The position numbers and the translations under genes were made by a program. Positions 36,301 to 47,072 of a DNA stretch of 64,000 nucleotides are shown piece by piece. The stretch is from Rhizophagus clarus (lineage: Eukaryota; Glomeromycota; Glomeromycetes; Glomerales; Glomeraceae). The notes below the pieces were generated by a model. The model was not told where the DNA came from. It saw only the letters and a list, made by a program, of their open reading frames with translations, and made no database searches. Positions within the stretch are counted from its first letter, which is position 1, and every line of letters starts with the position of its first letter. The stretch lies in NCBI GenBank assembly GCA_015698045.1, contig BLAL01000196.1, forward strand, positions 372,001-436,000, in the 5' to 3' direction.

Positions 36301-38431
36301 CTAGATTACATAATCAACTTCAGAATAAAGTGTTACTTGGTACGCTCTCTAAATTAAGTATCATACGTTTACAACAAGAAACATTATCTGTTAATAACGT
36401 TCTGACAAAATGGAAAATTTATTTAAAAGATTTAAAAATTAAATATAATTTGATTGCCAGTACTTTAGCTATCATGTATGATAAAAATCTTACATGTCGA
36501 TCTAATATTGAGCATAAAATAATGGGAGGATAGTTATTTATTATACAAGTATTGAATTCAGATTTGTTATTTAAAGATAGATTAAATTATCATTTATAAC
36601 GTCACAATATTTATTTTTTAAGTCAAATAATGGCTGCTGATGGAATACGTCTTCTTACATATTCAGATTTGCGAATTTGATTAGGTATTAATACTAAGGG
36701 TTGTAAACCAAATTGGTACAAAAGGATAGAACAACATTGTGTAATAAATATTGCCTTATCAAGAAAAGTTAAATCTGAATTTACTATTAATAGACAATAT
36801 TACCTACAAGGTAATAAGGTTTCAGAAAAAATATTGAGGAAAAAGCAATGGGTAGCTTTTTACAATGACAAGTTGGACTCTTCTCATTTTGGTCGTATAT
36901 TATCTAATGATTAAACCCCTATGGTAGAACATTGGATATATAACATTAATGATGATTCCATCTCTTCATCGATACAAGCACCAGTGTTAATTAAGTGTAC
37001 TGGCTGTGAACTAAAGGATATCCAACTAAGAAGCAAAAGGAAATAGCTAATAATAGGTGCCTTTTATTCATTGATAAGGAAAAGACTATCAATGTTAAAG
37101 CACATATTGGATTCCTCAGTATTTAAATATATAGCTATGATAGAAAATAGAATTAAATACAGTATAACTAATGCACAAGAAGCATCGGTTAGAAGTATGC
37201 TAGATTTTTTTTATCCCATACTTTTGCGTAATCAACTCATAAACATACAAGATACAGTTAAAGGCCAATCATCTTTAATGATATACACAGATGGATCTTT
37301 CAAAAGACACTCAGATACTAGTGTAAAGATGGGTAGTGCATTTAAAATTATAGAAACTAATTCTATATTCTAATGCCAAATACAGGAAAACCCCTCAGTA
37401 ATTAAGGCTGAGTTAATGGCTATGATAATGGCGCTATTATGTTTAGATAAAGGTACAAGGGTTATTATTTGTACCAATTCTCAAATAATAATTAATCAAT
37501 TTTCTAAGATTAATATACTATCTATTTTTAATTACAATATAGTATTTTGTGAATACTTTTTATTAAGTTAATCAGAATTAAAGATTTAATCGTGACATTA
37601 CAAAAAGTGAAAGCTCATGATTCTGATGATCATAGTAATGTTGTAGACAAATTAGCTAAAGAAGCATGTAGTAATGAATGTTTGGTAATTGATTCTAAAT
37701 TACTCGCCCATAACAGTACAATATATTAGAATCACAAGCCTATAGAAAGAAATATCACACTTATGATTAAAGATATTAAAGAGACACAATACATTGAACA
37801 ATTTCTAATGTTAAATAAGAACAGATATTTCACTTCACCATCTGATTTAGAATCATTCGATTGGTCACTTATTTTTAGATACATCAAAGATAAATTTGAT
37901 GAGACATCTGCATTTGATTTCCAATTCAACTCGTTTAAAATAAAATTACGTGTTGAAGAATTACCTACTTAGGATAATTTATGCAAACGCTCATCATCAG
38001 TTTACATTGGCAATTGGAGATGTGCGCTGTGTAATACTGAATTAGAAACTTACCAACATTTATGGTCATATTCTGCCACGCAAAATATCAGAATAGAGAA
38101 TTCTAAAAATCAATTATTTGATTTGATCATCCTTTTTATATAGGATAAGGTTAATATTGATCACAATGATATCTTCACCAATATAGACAATCTTGAATGT
38201 TGGAACTCCTCTAACATTGGAATATTATGTTTAATCAAAGGAATCATACCTAAAAGTTTCAATGAATTTTTAAAAGAGTTAAAAATTTCTGAACAAAGTA
38301 TATATAAAATTACAAGAGAAGTTATCGATACATTAGTCCTCCAGTTTAAACATTTGATTTGAAAATATCGTAATGTTCATCAAGTCAAATTGGAACAATC
38401 ACGTGGTATAGATTCTCAGAAGAAAAATTAA
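33373..38431 (+). pseudogene. LINE ORF2 (endonuclease, reverse transcriptase, RNase H), with 26 in-frame stops
   Basis: ORF2 begins at ATG 33373, overlapping the ORF1 stop (ATGA). Endonuclease motifs: LGVTETKL, IIIMGDFNAS, SRIDFIYVN, then STDYS where SDH is expected. Reverse transcriptase motifs: KKASGPSN, WILFQDLLKAYDRVD, an in-frame TAG then GEVISPLLW, and AYMDDVFW. RNase H motifs: MIYTDGSF, KAELMAMIMALL, CTNSQ where TDSQ is expected, and KVKAHDSDDHSN. A C-terminal CALCNTELETYQHLW zinc motif follows near 38015-38075. In-frame stops: 33670, 33946, 34232, 34457, 34703, 34919, 34928, 34940, 34955, 35057, 35141, 35180, 35270, 35580, 35673, 35976, 36531, 36597, 36678, 36912, 37044, 37371, 37727, 37970, 38141, 38360. 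Only three frame changes are needed (about 34015, 35555, 37565). Confidence 0.9.
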
Positions 38432-38750
38432 AGTTTGTAGGAATTAAAGATAATAATAGAACTATAAGTTTGAATAGTATATTTAGTAAGTATAAGGTAT
38501 GGATAGATGGGTATTTTAATATGGATGGTCATTGGTCAAATTTTTAAGTTTTTCGTGACTTATGTCACCATTGACTCATGGTGACTAGTTGACTGTATTT
38601 TTTTAAGAGCAGTAGCATAGATAATATAGTTAATAGAGAAATATTTTATTGATAGTCTATATTTATGTAGATTTTAATGTATTTCTTAACATTTGTATTA
38701 TCAAGCACGACCCATCATATTGATAATAATAATAATAATAAAAAAAAAAA

Positions 38751-38766
38751 TAAAATTTGTATTACA
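38751..38766. repeat. Right target-site duplication of the LINE (16 bp)
   Basis: Exact copy of 31276-31291, immediately after the A-rich LINE tail. Confidence 0.9.
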
Positions 38767-39690
38767 TATCGAATACCTGATATGTGTAAGATAGAATTAT
38801 GCTCGATATATATTAAATAACATATTGGTGACCAATAGTTTAGATATCAGGATCTTAATAATTAGGCATATTTTAAAGTGTAATAAATCGGGTACCTGAT
38901 ATGTAAAAATATCTGATATTTATCTGATTAGCCACTGATATATAAGTCCCTGATATGTACCTGATAGAATTGATTTTGACCAGTATTAGTTTACATGAAA
39001 GCACCTTCATGCAAATCCCATCCTTTCAAAATTAACCAATAAAAAATTCGTATAACAAAAAAATAAACAAAAAGAAAATACAAATGAAACTTTCAGGGTA
39101 AACTAAAAGAAAGAACACCCTATACTTCTAAAATAAAATAGTTTAAAAATAGGCAGTGCAAAACATAACTGCAATTACACTATATTACATAAAAGAAGAA
39201 CTATGCTATTAATAAAACTCAGTGAAAAAAAATTAAAAGTTTTGATAATATTTTAAAATATACTTTATATCAAAAGTTCTAGTAAATATTATGACTAGAA
39301 CTTATTTCTTGTTGCTTGGCTGACTCTCTCTGCTTGTTTTCTATATACTTATTGAATAGTAAAAACTTCTGTAGATATTTTAGTCTTTGAATCTATCATC
39401 AGCACCTTTTTTGTGACATCTATAAGTAAAAAGTCCTCAATTTCTATCTGTTTTTTACCATTCTTATTTCTAAAAATTATTTCTGTCGAGTAGCTACTAG
39501 ATAAATATATAAACAAAAAAGTTATTTTCCATACTTTGTTTACTATTTTTTAACTGTTTTTCAAAATTATTTTTAAAAAAAAATTTTTCTGAAAAATGGG
39601 TATAATAATCAGCAGGGAGAATTGCATTACCACTTTTTATATAATATACAAAGAAAAAAATTAAAACCTGCCAAAAAACCAAAAACATTA
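38767..39690. other. AT-rich flank with ctgatatgt repeats
   Basis: 38770-38960 contains several acctgatatgt / atctgatat words also seen at 23.13-23.44 kb. The remainder has no feature I can support. Confidence 0.4.
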
Positions 39691-40010
39691 GTAAAATTCT
39701 ACTAATATCTCTAATTATAAAAAATCTATTTACATATTGGAGTTCTAGAGTACTTAAGACTGAAAATCTGCAAAAAAAAAAATAAAAATATTAGTAACAA
39801 AAAGATTTACTAATAACCTTAAAAAAATGGCTATAAATTGTTCATATATGCATTTTTTTTAAGGTAATCTGAAAATTGAAAAATCTACAAAAAAAAAATA
39901 AAAAAAATATTAATATTAATATTAATCCTTACTAGAAAAAATACTTTTGTATACCTTTCTAAGAGAAATTTGGAACTTCAAAGCATTTAAGTCTAAAAAA
40001 AAGAACTCTA
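39690..40010 (-). repeat. Possible third, highly degenerate mini-exon array (minus strand)
   Basis: Read on the minus strand, ttactaatattttta followed by a long T run and tgcag or tgtag occurs twice. Each is followed by a short segment (attttcagtcttaagtactc... and atttttcaattttcagatta...), one ending in gtaaat. The order of branch-like site, pyrimidine tract, AG and short exon resembles arrays 1 and 2, but the exon sequences are not clearly related. Confidence 0.3.
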
Positions 40011-42522
40011 TAAAATTATAATGGAAATATTAAAAAATCATATTAAGATTTCTAAATATATATGTAATAAATAGGAAGATAAATATATTTCTTTTTATTA
40101 AGAAATAAAAAAATAAATAATAAATAAAAACTAAATAAAGTTTATAAATTAAATAAAATTAAATAAAAAGTAAAATACAGACTAAAATATTTCACTTAAT
40201 ATACAAACTTATTAAATTTATAATTGGAATGCTATGTTTTCTATAGTAAATTTGAAAAAGTTGAGTTTTAATAATATGAAATTTCACAGGTAACTTAGTA
40301 AGAATCATCATTATCTATCAATCTATTTAGCATCTTAATTAAATATCATGTGAAGAGATAGTAATAGTATAATAAAAACCATGCACTAAGAGGAGTTACA
40401 CATATCATGTAATATCCATTTTGTTATAAACCCTTACCCCCTCCCCCCCCCCTGTTAGATTTAATAACCAATCAAATTATAGTATTTATAAATTATATAA
40501 TTAATATAAGTGTAACATAAGATTTTAATTATCCCCTCCTTTCCTTTGATAATTACATAATATGTGTAAACTCCTTTAAACCATTTTTAGTAATAGTTTG
40601 CATAAACTTCATTATTAAATTTCTCTTATTAAGTGCTGATTTCTTCTTTAAATATAAAAAATATTATATTAGTTATAAAAAAAATTTTTTTTTAATTAAA
40701 ATTTTTTGTATAATATTACCATAAAAAAAATTGTATAAAATTAATAATAAATACATACTATCATTTATGAGTTATATTAGTATTTTTTAGAGATTTGACA
40801 TAATTTTAAAGTTTTTATAATAAAAGTATTTTTACAAAAAATATTTCTTAACTTAATATATAACAATATACTTAGCATATTTTGCTACTTAAATTACCTA
40901 AATAATTATTGATTCTATCATTTTGCTATATTTAAAATATTTTTTGCCTATTTTTTAGTTTATTAATTTTCTAAAAAATATATTTAATAAATATTTTATT
41001 GGATATGATAATCTTTATTAAAAAGGTTATCCTTTTTTTTAAAGTTTTTTATATGTTTTTTTTTCAACTATTTTTTTTTTTTTTTGATTTTTTTAAAGTA
41101 TTTATTTATAGTATAAAAAATGCAAGTTATATAACCTTTTTAGTTATATGTTAATTACATTATATTATATTATTTTTATATAAAATAAATAATTTAAATA
41201 CTAATAATATTCTGATAAATTTTTTTCCTATATAATACTTCAATTTTAATTATTATTTATAAATATAATCAGATGTATTTTTTTTTAAAAGAAATACCAA
41301 TTATTTGAATTAATTATTTTGAATAATAACCAATTTAAAAAAAGTTTAAATGTTCTTTTATAATAAAGCATTCTGAATCTTATAGATTTTCTTTTTTAAA
41401 TATTTTTAGTATATTAAAAAATTTTTTTGTATAATAGTAGGAATTTTATTTTTATATTAGTTCTTTATATATAATTGTAAATATTTAATAAGAAAAGTGA
41501 TATACTGTATATGATATAATTATTAAAGAAAGAAGAGGAGTAGTCAAGATCACTTATAAAATAATATAATATAATTTGATTGGTTGTTAAATATAACTAG
41601 AGAGGATAAGAGTCTATAGCAAATAAATATGACATAATATATATCACTCCTTTAAATAATCTTCAAGAAAATATAGATTATTAAAATTATTTATAAATAA
41701 TTATTAGTAATTTTTAAAGATTATTTTAATTATTGTAATTAATTTTTGGGCATTAAATGGAACATAAACCCAAGATAAAAAAGGCTTTTATGATATCAAT
41801 AATCAGTTAACTTTAAATTTTTTGACTTCAGAATTTGTTATTTAATTCATTCCTAATAAAATTCTAACAAATGATTCTTTATAAGTAAGAGAATAAATGG
41901 TTTAACAAGTAGTATTTTAGAAAAACACAAATTTATTAAACAATATAAAAATTAAAAAAATTAAGTATCAAATATCGCTAGAAACAGCAATTATCAGGAC
42001 TATTAAATATATTATATTTTTTTTTTTTTTTTGAGAATTCATACTGCGTCAAAGCGTCATACTACATTTGTTATATGTATCTATGACGCACATGAACACG
42101 TTATTTTTGCGAGTATGTCTGTGTCGTGTGAGACAAAATCTATGATTTAGATCATTTGGTAATTAGAAGCACTGCAGATTCGAACTTAATATCGAAATCA
42201 ATAAAAACATGATTATTCACAAAAATTTTTTTAATTGGTTCTGTAAATGGTTCTATAAATGCGTTATATATAACATTATTTTTGTTTTTTTTTTAATATA
42301 AATTCTTTACTCAAATTGATAAACATGTGGTATAACCATGTAACATTAGGTCAAAAAAAAAAAATTCTGGTGATCAATTGAGACTAAAATAATAGGAGAT
42401 TACGCATAATTTAAATTTCTATCAAAAGCAAGTAAGCGCAGATAAATCACATGAATTAAAAAATTAATATCGCGCTACACATACTAGACTTTGCTAAGCC
42501 ACTGAAATGAAGTTTATTTAAG
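40011..42522. other. Extremely AT-rich, apparently gene-free stretch
   Basis: A/T runs dominate and all frames are stop-dense. A short C-rich run (40435-40454) stands out. Base composition rises after about 42030, approaching the gene at 42.6 kb, where the promoter and 5' UTR presumably lie. Confidence 0.45.
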
Positions 42523-42609
42523 TTGAATGAAATTCCATTTCCGCATTCATCAAACTCTTTCTCATACCTGTTAATTTTTCTTGCTAAAGAAGACACCAAA
42601 GAACGAAAA

Positions 42610-43548
42610 ATGGAAACCACGCAGAATTTTGAAGTTTCAACTTTATCGAGTCGCGAAACAAATAATATTATCTATTTTCCTGACTTAGTAAATCCTCCCT
42701 CAACAAATACTTTTAATAATAAAATAGATAATATGGATATGGATTATCCTTTGGAAGATGAAAATGCTCTAGAAGATTTTATTATTACTGAAACTCAAGG
42801 ATTTTTAGTCAAATTAGAACGCGAACTTCGCCCTCAACCTCAATTTTATGCTTTAACTGGACCGGGAACTCATCCAGGTTTTTATGGTGCCGGCAAGTTT
42901 GAAACACCGGATCCAGTTATTGAATACATTAAAAATAATTGTAGTCCATTTAAAGGAAATGAGGAACATAAAGAAATAATTGTTGAAATAGAAAGCAAAG
43001 TTGAGAAAGAATCCAAAAAAGAAAAGAAACAAGCAAGACAATCTAAAACTAAACAGATAAAAATAACCAATTTTACTATAAAGTCTAATAGAAAATCTAA
43101 TTATGAAGAAAAATCTGATAACAATGGAGAAGCTTCTCAAAAGAACACTAGAAAGAAAAGTTTATCAACATCAGAGACATCCTCAAAGAAGAAAATAAAG
43201 ACTAATTCAGGAGCCGAAGATGAAGCGTCAAAGTTACCAGAAGAAGATAATTCTGAAAATAAACGCGATATTGAGAGACCGAAAAAGAGTTCAGGCAATA
43301 ATAGAGGTCGACCAAAAGGTTCATTGAATAAAAATAAGAAGGATTCGAATACAAAGAATCGGAAAAGTGAAGTTGATTCTCTTTCAACCTCCGGTTCAAC
43401 TTCAACTTCACCAAAAAAATCAACTATGTCACCAATTATTCCCACCAGAGAAGGCGGTTTAGGAATGATATTGAACACAGACAATTTTATTGTCAATACT
43501 GCAGCAACAATGAGTTCTGCTATGGCTATTACAGCTTCTTCGCCCTGA
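42610..43548 (+). CDS. Uncharacterised nuclear-type protein with an AT-hook-like motif (312 aa)
   Basis: This is a single open exon. I take ATG 42610 (METTQNFEVS) because it has A at -3 and G at +4; an upstream in-frame ATG at 42523 would add 29 residues in poorer context. Residues 55-105 form a compact, conserved-looking block (EDFIITETQGFLVKLERELR ... PGTHPGFYGAGKFETPDPV). From about residue 125 the protein is Lys/Ser/Glu-rich and predicted disordered, with several basic stretches (SSKKKIK, RKKSLS). Near residues 232-241 it has RGRPKGSLNK, close to the AT-hook core. I do not recognise the family; chromatin association is inferred only from the AT-hook-like motif and basic tracts. It is the first gene of the host gene island, 720 bp upstream of the nuclease in the same direction. 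Confidence 0.75.
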   Translation: METTQNFEVSTLSSRETNNIIYFPDLVNPPSTNTFNNKIDNMDMDYPLEDENALEDFIITETQGFLVKLERELRPQPQFYALTGPGTHPGFYGAGKFETPDPVIEYIKNNCSPFKGNEEHKEIIVEIESKVEKESKKEKKQARQSKTKQIKITNFTIKSNRKSNYEEKSDNNGEASQKNTRKKSLSTSETSSKKKIKTNSGAEDEASKLPEEDNSENKRDIERPKKSSGNNRGRPKGSLNKNKKDSNTKNRKSEVDSLSTSGSTSTSPKKSTMSPIIPTREGGLGMILNTDNFIVNTAATMSSAMAITASSP

Positions 43549-44268
43549 ACAAGAAAATTTGTGTCACGTGACACAAACAAGTTTCTTCGAATAATAAAAC
43601 GGATAAATATTCCACTTTAGTTAGATCTTATAGATGATTGATGCATAATAAAAGAATTAAAAATTTATCTTTTGTTTCTTGCTAATATTCGTTTTCTCCC
43701 TTTTGTTGATGTCATGTGATAAGATAAAATGCACAATTACATAAGTTTCAATTTTTCCGATATAATGGAAAACGAACAAGTATACTGAAGAAACAATACT
43801 TTACAATACTTTGTAGAGGAAAAGCAAACCCTGCATAAAAAAAAAATATTTCATACAAATCAAAAGAAAGGATTTCACAATGCTATTTAAAGTGTAACCA
43901 GCATGACTTGATTCAATAAAAAAAACCCTTTTTATTTAATTTGTGAAATATAAAATATTAAACTTTTTCCGTCTTCATTTATTTCATCCTTTACAAAGAA
44001 AATAAATATTCCTTTATAACAAGCTTTTATTCTCTCCATAAAAGGTTTCATTCAAAAACAATAGATAATTTTCCAAATGGAAAATTTTTTTTGATTGTAA
44101 TAGAAAATTCGCATGGACTGTTTACACTTTTTTCCTTCGGAATTACGGAACTACATCGATCGTCTGTCTAATTATAACCACCACGTGTTAATGTAACCGA
44201 TAATATAACGAAAAATAACTCCACACAAACTTCACACAAATAATAATTATAAAATTGCAATTTTTCAT
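43549..44268. other. Intergenic region between the AT-hook-like gene and the nuclease gene
   Basis: It contains AATAAA-type words near 43595 and 43640 (3' end of the upstream gene) and less AT-skewed sequence around 44110-44210, presumably the nuclease promoter. It includes the palindromic words cacgtg (44182) and atcgat (44155). No RNA gene seen. Confidence 0.4.
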
Positions 44269-45495
44269 ATGTTTCGACGAACAGTTGAACGTATTTCTTT
44301 TGTTATTGGTGGTGCACTTTTAGGGGCAATTGGATTTTATGAGTATGAAAAGCTAGGACCTAAACTTCCAGCTCCACTTCCGACATTGAAGCCACCATTG
44401 ACGTCAACAGTAAAATTTCCTTGGTCTGAATGGCGTAACACTAGTAAGTTCAAAGTGATAAGAACACTACATCATAAAATAAATAAATATATATATATAC
44501 AAAATAATACGAATTACTTTTCTTCAAATTTTTTTTTTTTTTTTTTAAAAAAAAAATGTAGCAATTGATGATTTATTTGAAAGGGATGCATACATTGTGT
44601 CATATAATAGACGATTACGTCACCCAAATTGGGTAAGTTCATTAAAGACATATATATGTTTGTTGTGAATAAAATTAAACATTTTATTTAAAAGGTGTTA
44701 GAACATCTTACAAAAGAATCATTGAAACGAGGAGAAGGAGTTGATCGTAACAAATCTCGATTTCTAGAAGATCAAGATATCCCAGAAAAATTTCGTGCTA
44801 GATTAGCCGATTATGTTAAATCAGGATATGATCGTGGTCATATGGCACCCGCTGGTGACGCTAAATTTTCACAAGAAGCTTTGGATCAAACTTTCCTTTT
44901 GTCTAACATAGCTCCACAAGTTGGCAATGGGTTTAACAGGGATTGTATGTACAAATAACTAGTCTAAAAATTTAATATCATTTAAGACACTTAAAATATA
45001 CATTTTTTGTTAGACTGGGCACATTTCGAAGAATTTTGCAGGAGATTGATTTATAATGAAGGTTTTGAAAATATTTATGTATTCACAGGACCAGCATATT
45101 TACCAAAGAAAGAAAACGATAAGTGGTATGTAAAATATGAAGTGATAGGTAGTACTTCAGTTCCGACACATTTTTATAAAGTGATCTTAGCGGATAGAGC
45201 AAATAAGAATGATCTAAGTAAACGCTTTTATGCTTTGGGCGCTTTTCTAATGCCGAATGAACGTATAAGTGATACTACGCCGTTGAAAGTTTATGAGGTT
45301 TCTCTTGATGATTTAGAAAGAGTAACAGGGTTAACTTTCTTAAATCAATATATCAAAGATTCTTCCGTTCCTCTTTGTGATTCAAAGGCATCAAAATGCA
45401 TCGTTGTTGCCAATCCAAAACACATTAAAGAAGAATTGAGGTCTGTTTTACCTGAACCTTTAAAGGACAAAAGTGAGTCATCGACCGAAAATTAA
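44269..45495 (+). CDS. NUC1: Mitochondrial endonuclease G / Nuc1-type DNA/RNA non-specific nuclease (325 aa)
   Basis: Exons are 44269-44443, 44562-44632, 44695-44944 and 45014-45495. All introns are GT-AG and the phases join to 326 codons including the stop. Residues 1-25 (MFRRTVERISFVIGGALLGA) form a basic, hydrophobic leader suited to mitochondrial import and inner-membrane anchoring. The core contains YIVSYNRRLRHPNW, then the catalytic DRGHMAPAGD motif (His as general base), then the conserved NIAPQ, and the NxF-R-D-Y-W segment rebuilt across the third intron. The family's Mg2+ ligand Asn lies in the NIAPQ/N-F-N-R region. Length (325 aa) matches fungal Nuc1 and animal EndoG. Such enzymes degrade nucleic acids in mitochondria and, on release, nuclear DNA in cell death. 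The gene converges on the phosphatase gene, 262 bp away. Confidence 0.95.
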
Positions 45496-45757
45496 TATTT
45501 AAATGACAGTCATTGTGATATATGCAAATCATAAATAAATAAAATGATTTTTGCTGAGCTTATTCGTATTATAAAATACAAAATATAATTACATTGATGG
45601 GAAAAGAAAAAAAAAATTTGAATTATAAAAAAAAAAAAAAAGGAAAAAGGAAATATTAAATAAGGATCCGCTATAACCTTGTTTATATATATTGGTTCGC
45701 GTATAATTTAGACAAGCCACAAACTTATATATATATATATAAGCCGATAAGAGAACT

Positions 45758-47072
45758 TTATATTTTATGACCAATAATGTTGAGATCACTCATCTCATTG
45801 GTTACTGTATTATTATTAGAAGCATTTTTATTGCTTGAAACTTCATATGTATTCTGTGGTGGTGGTTGTAATTTCCAATGAATGTAATTCGAATATTGTA
45901 CAATAAAATCTACTTGTCTATATAAGGTAAATAAAATGTGAATAATGAGATCTCAGAAAAAAGGAGTATTAATCGAAACAAACGTACTGCATAGTTTCAA
46001 TAGCTTTTGGACTTCGCCTCATCCTTACTAAACGAATTGCACGATCAGCGTCAAGACAAAATCGTCTCTTAAGTAACCAACAACACGCTACTAAACCGGC
46101 ACGTCCAACTCCTAAAGAAATCAAAAAATTAATTTGGTAAAATATTATAGAAGACCAAGATCACACTTGATACTTGCCACCGCGACAGTGTGCCAAAACT
46201 TTTCGACCCTGCTGTATATGTCGATCTATGTGCGTTACTACTGAATCAATTTGTTCTAATGTGTCTGGACAACCACCTTCTATCATTGGAATCCTTTAAT
46301 TATTTAAAATTAAATTAACAATTAATCAATTATAATTTTCAAATGTAATAGTAAATACCTAATAATCTGAAGATTATGTTTTTGTGCTAACTCGCTATAT
46401 TTCGGCCATGACGCACCCAAAAATGCCAATTCATCGTCACTAAGACAACTAAAATAGATGTATATTTTAAAAATAAAAATAACCACTTATAAATATATAT
46501 TATGAGACCATCAAAAATTATCATAATGTACATGAAATTTATAACGTAACGAGAAGTTTACCATACAACCATCGATATATCTAAAGATTTCAATCTTTGG
46601 AAATCTAAATCTAGATCACGATCGATTGTTGCTCTACCTCTTACAGGCCCATTGAGCCTGACTTTTTTACCAGGACATGAACTTAACGCTAGGTTACCAA
46701 GTGCTGTACGATGTGTTGAACGAGAAGCTCCATAACCAGAGTGTGCATGTTTATGTACTTGGTCATAATAATGCTTGTAAAGAGAAGGAGTTGTATATAT
46801 ATCAAAAAGGTCTGTCGATGGTGATAGTGGATCTAAAGTAAGTCCGTCAATTAATTCTTCCGGTACTATCCAACTGATGCTGAAAGTCGAAGGAAATTTT
46901 TAGATAAAAAGATATATTAAACACGGTTGTGCCGATAAACTTTCTATGAATATGTCACGTAGTGTGGCTTTTAGACTTACTTGATGGGGTGAGTTATTGA
47001 CGTTTTAAGATTTGCCCGAGGTGGCGACGCGGTAGTTCTATAACTAGGAACCGCCTCTGATGTTGAAGTCAT
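45758..47072 (-). CDS. CDKN3-like protein tyrosine/dual-specificity phosphatase (299 aa), six exons, one GC-AG intron
   Basis: Exons (minus): 47072-46981, 46879-46562, 46448-46359, 46293-46178, 46111-45988 and 45917-45758; the total is 900 nt in register. The N-terminal part contains SGYGASRSTHRTALGNLALS and GPVRGRATIDRDLDL. The catalytic part starts VVCCLSDDEL, followed by a loop IPMIEGGCPD matching the general-acid region of CDKN3/KAP phosphatases, then the P-loop HCRGGVGRAG (C-x5-R) rebuilt across intron 4, then a helix LVACCWLLKRR. Intron 4 has donor GCAAGT instead of GTAAGT; the reading frame and P-loop demand it. CDKN3 enzymes dephosphorylate cyclin-dependent kinases; that role here is inferred from the motif layout. 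Confidence 0.88.

Larger units (their letters stand above)
31292..38750 (+). mobile_element. Full-length LINE (7459 bp), Tad1/I-like, with perfect 16-bp TSD and mutated ORFs
   Basis: Order: short 5' UTR, ORF1 with a CCHC zinc knuckle, a 4-nt overlap to ORF2 (endonuclease, reverse transcriptase, RNase H, C-terminal zinc motif), a 3' UTR ending in gataataataataataataa and an A run. The 16-bp duplication on both sides fixes the ends. The presence of RNase H suggests an I/Tad1-type clade (inference). Despite full length and a perfect duplication, ORF1 and ORF2 contain about 30 nonsense codons. Confidence 0.93.

Noticed and set aside
31292..38750. Stop-codon reassignment (TAA/TAG as Gln, TGA as Trp) to explain the LINE
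   Set aside because: The host genes and the intact hAT transposase in the same window use all-normal frames ended by TAA or TGA, and active-site residues of the LINE are also lost. Mutation is the simpler explanation.
42170..42200. B-box-like gattcgaac suggesting a tRNA gene
   Set aside because: No matching A box, acceptor stem or anticodon arm could be folded around it.
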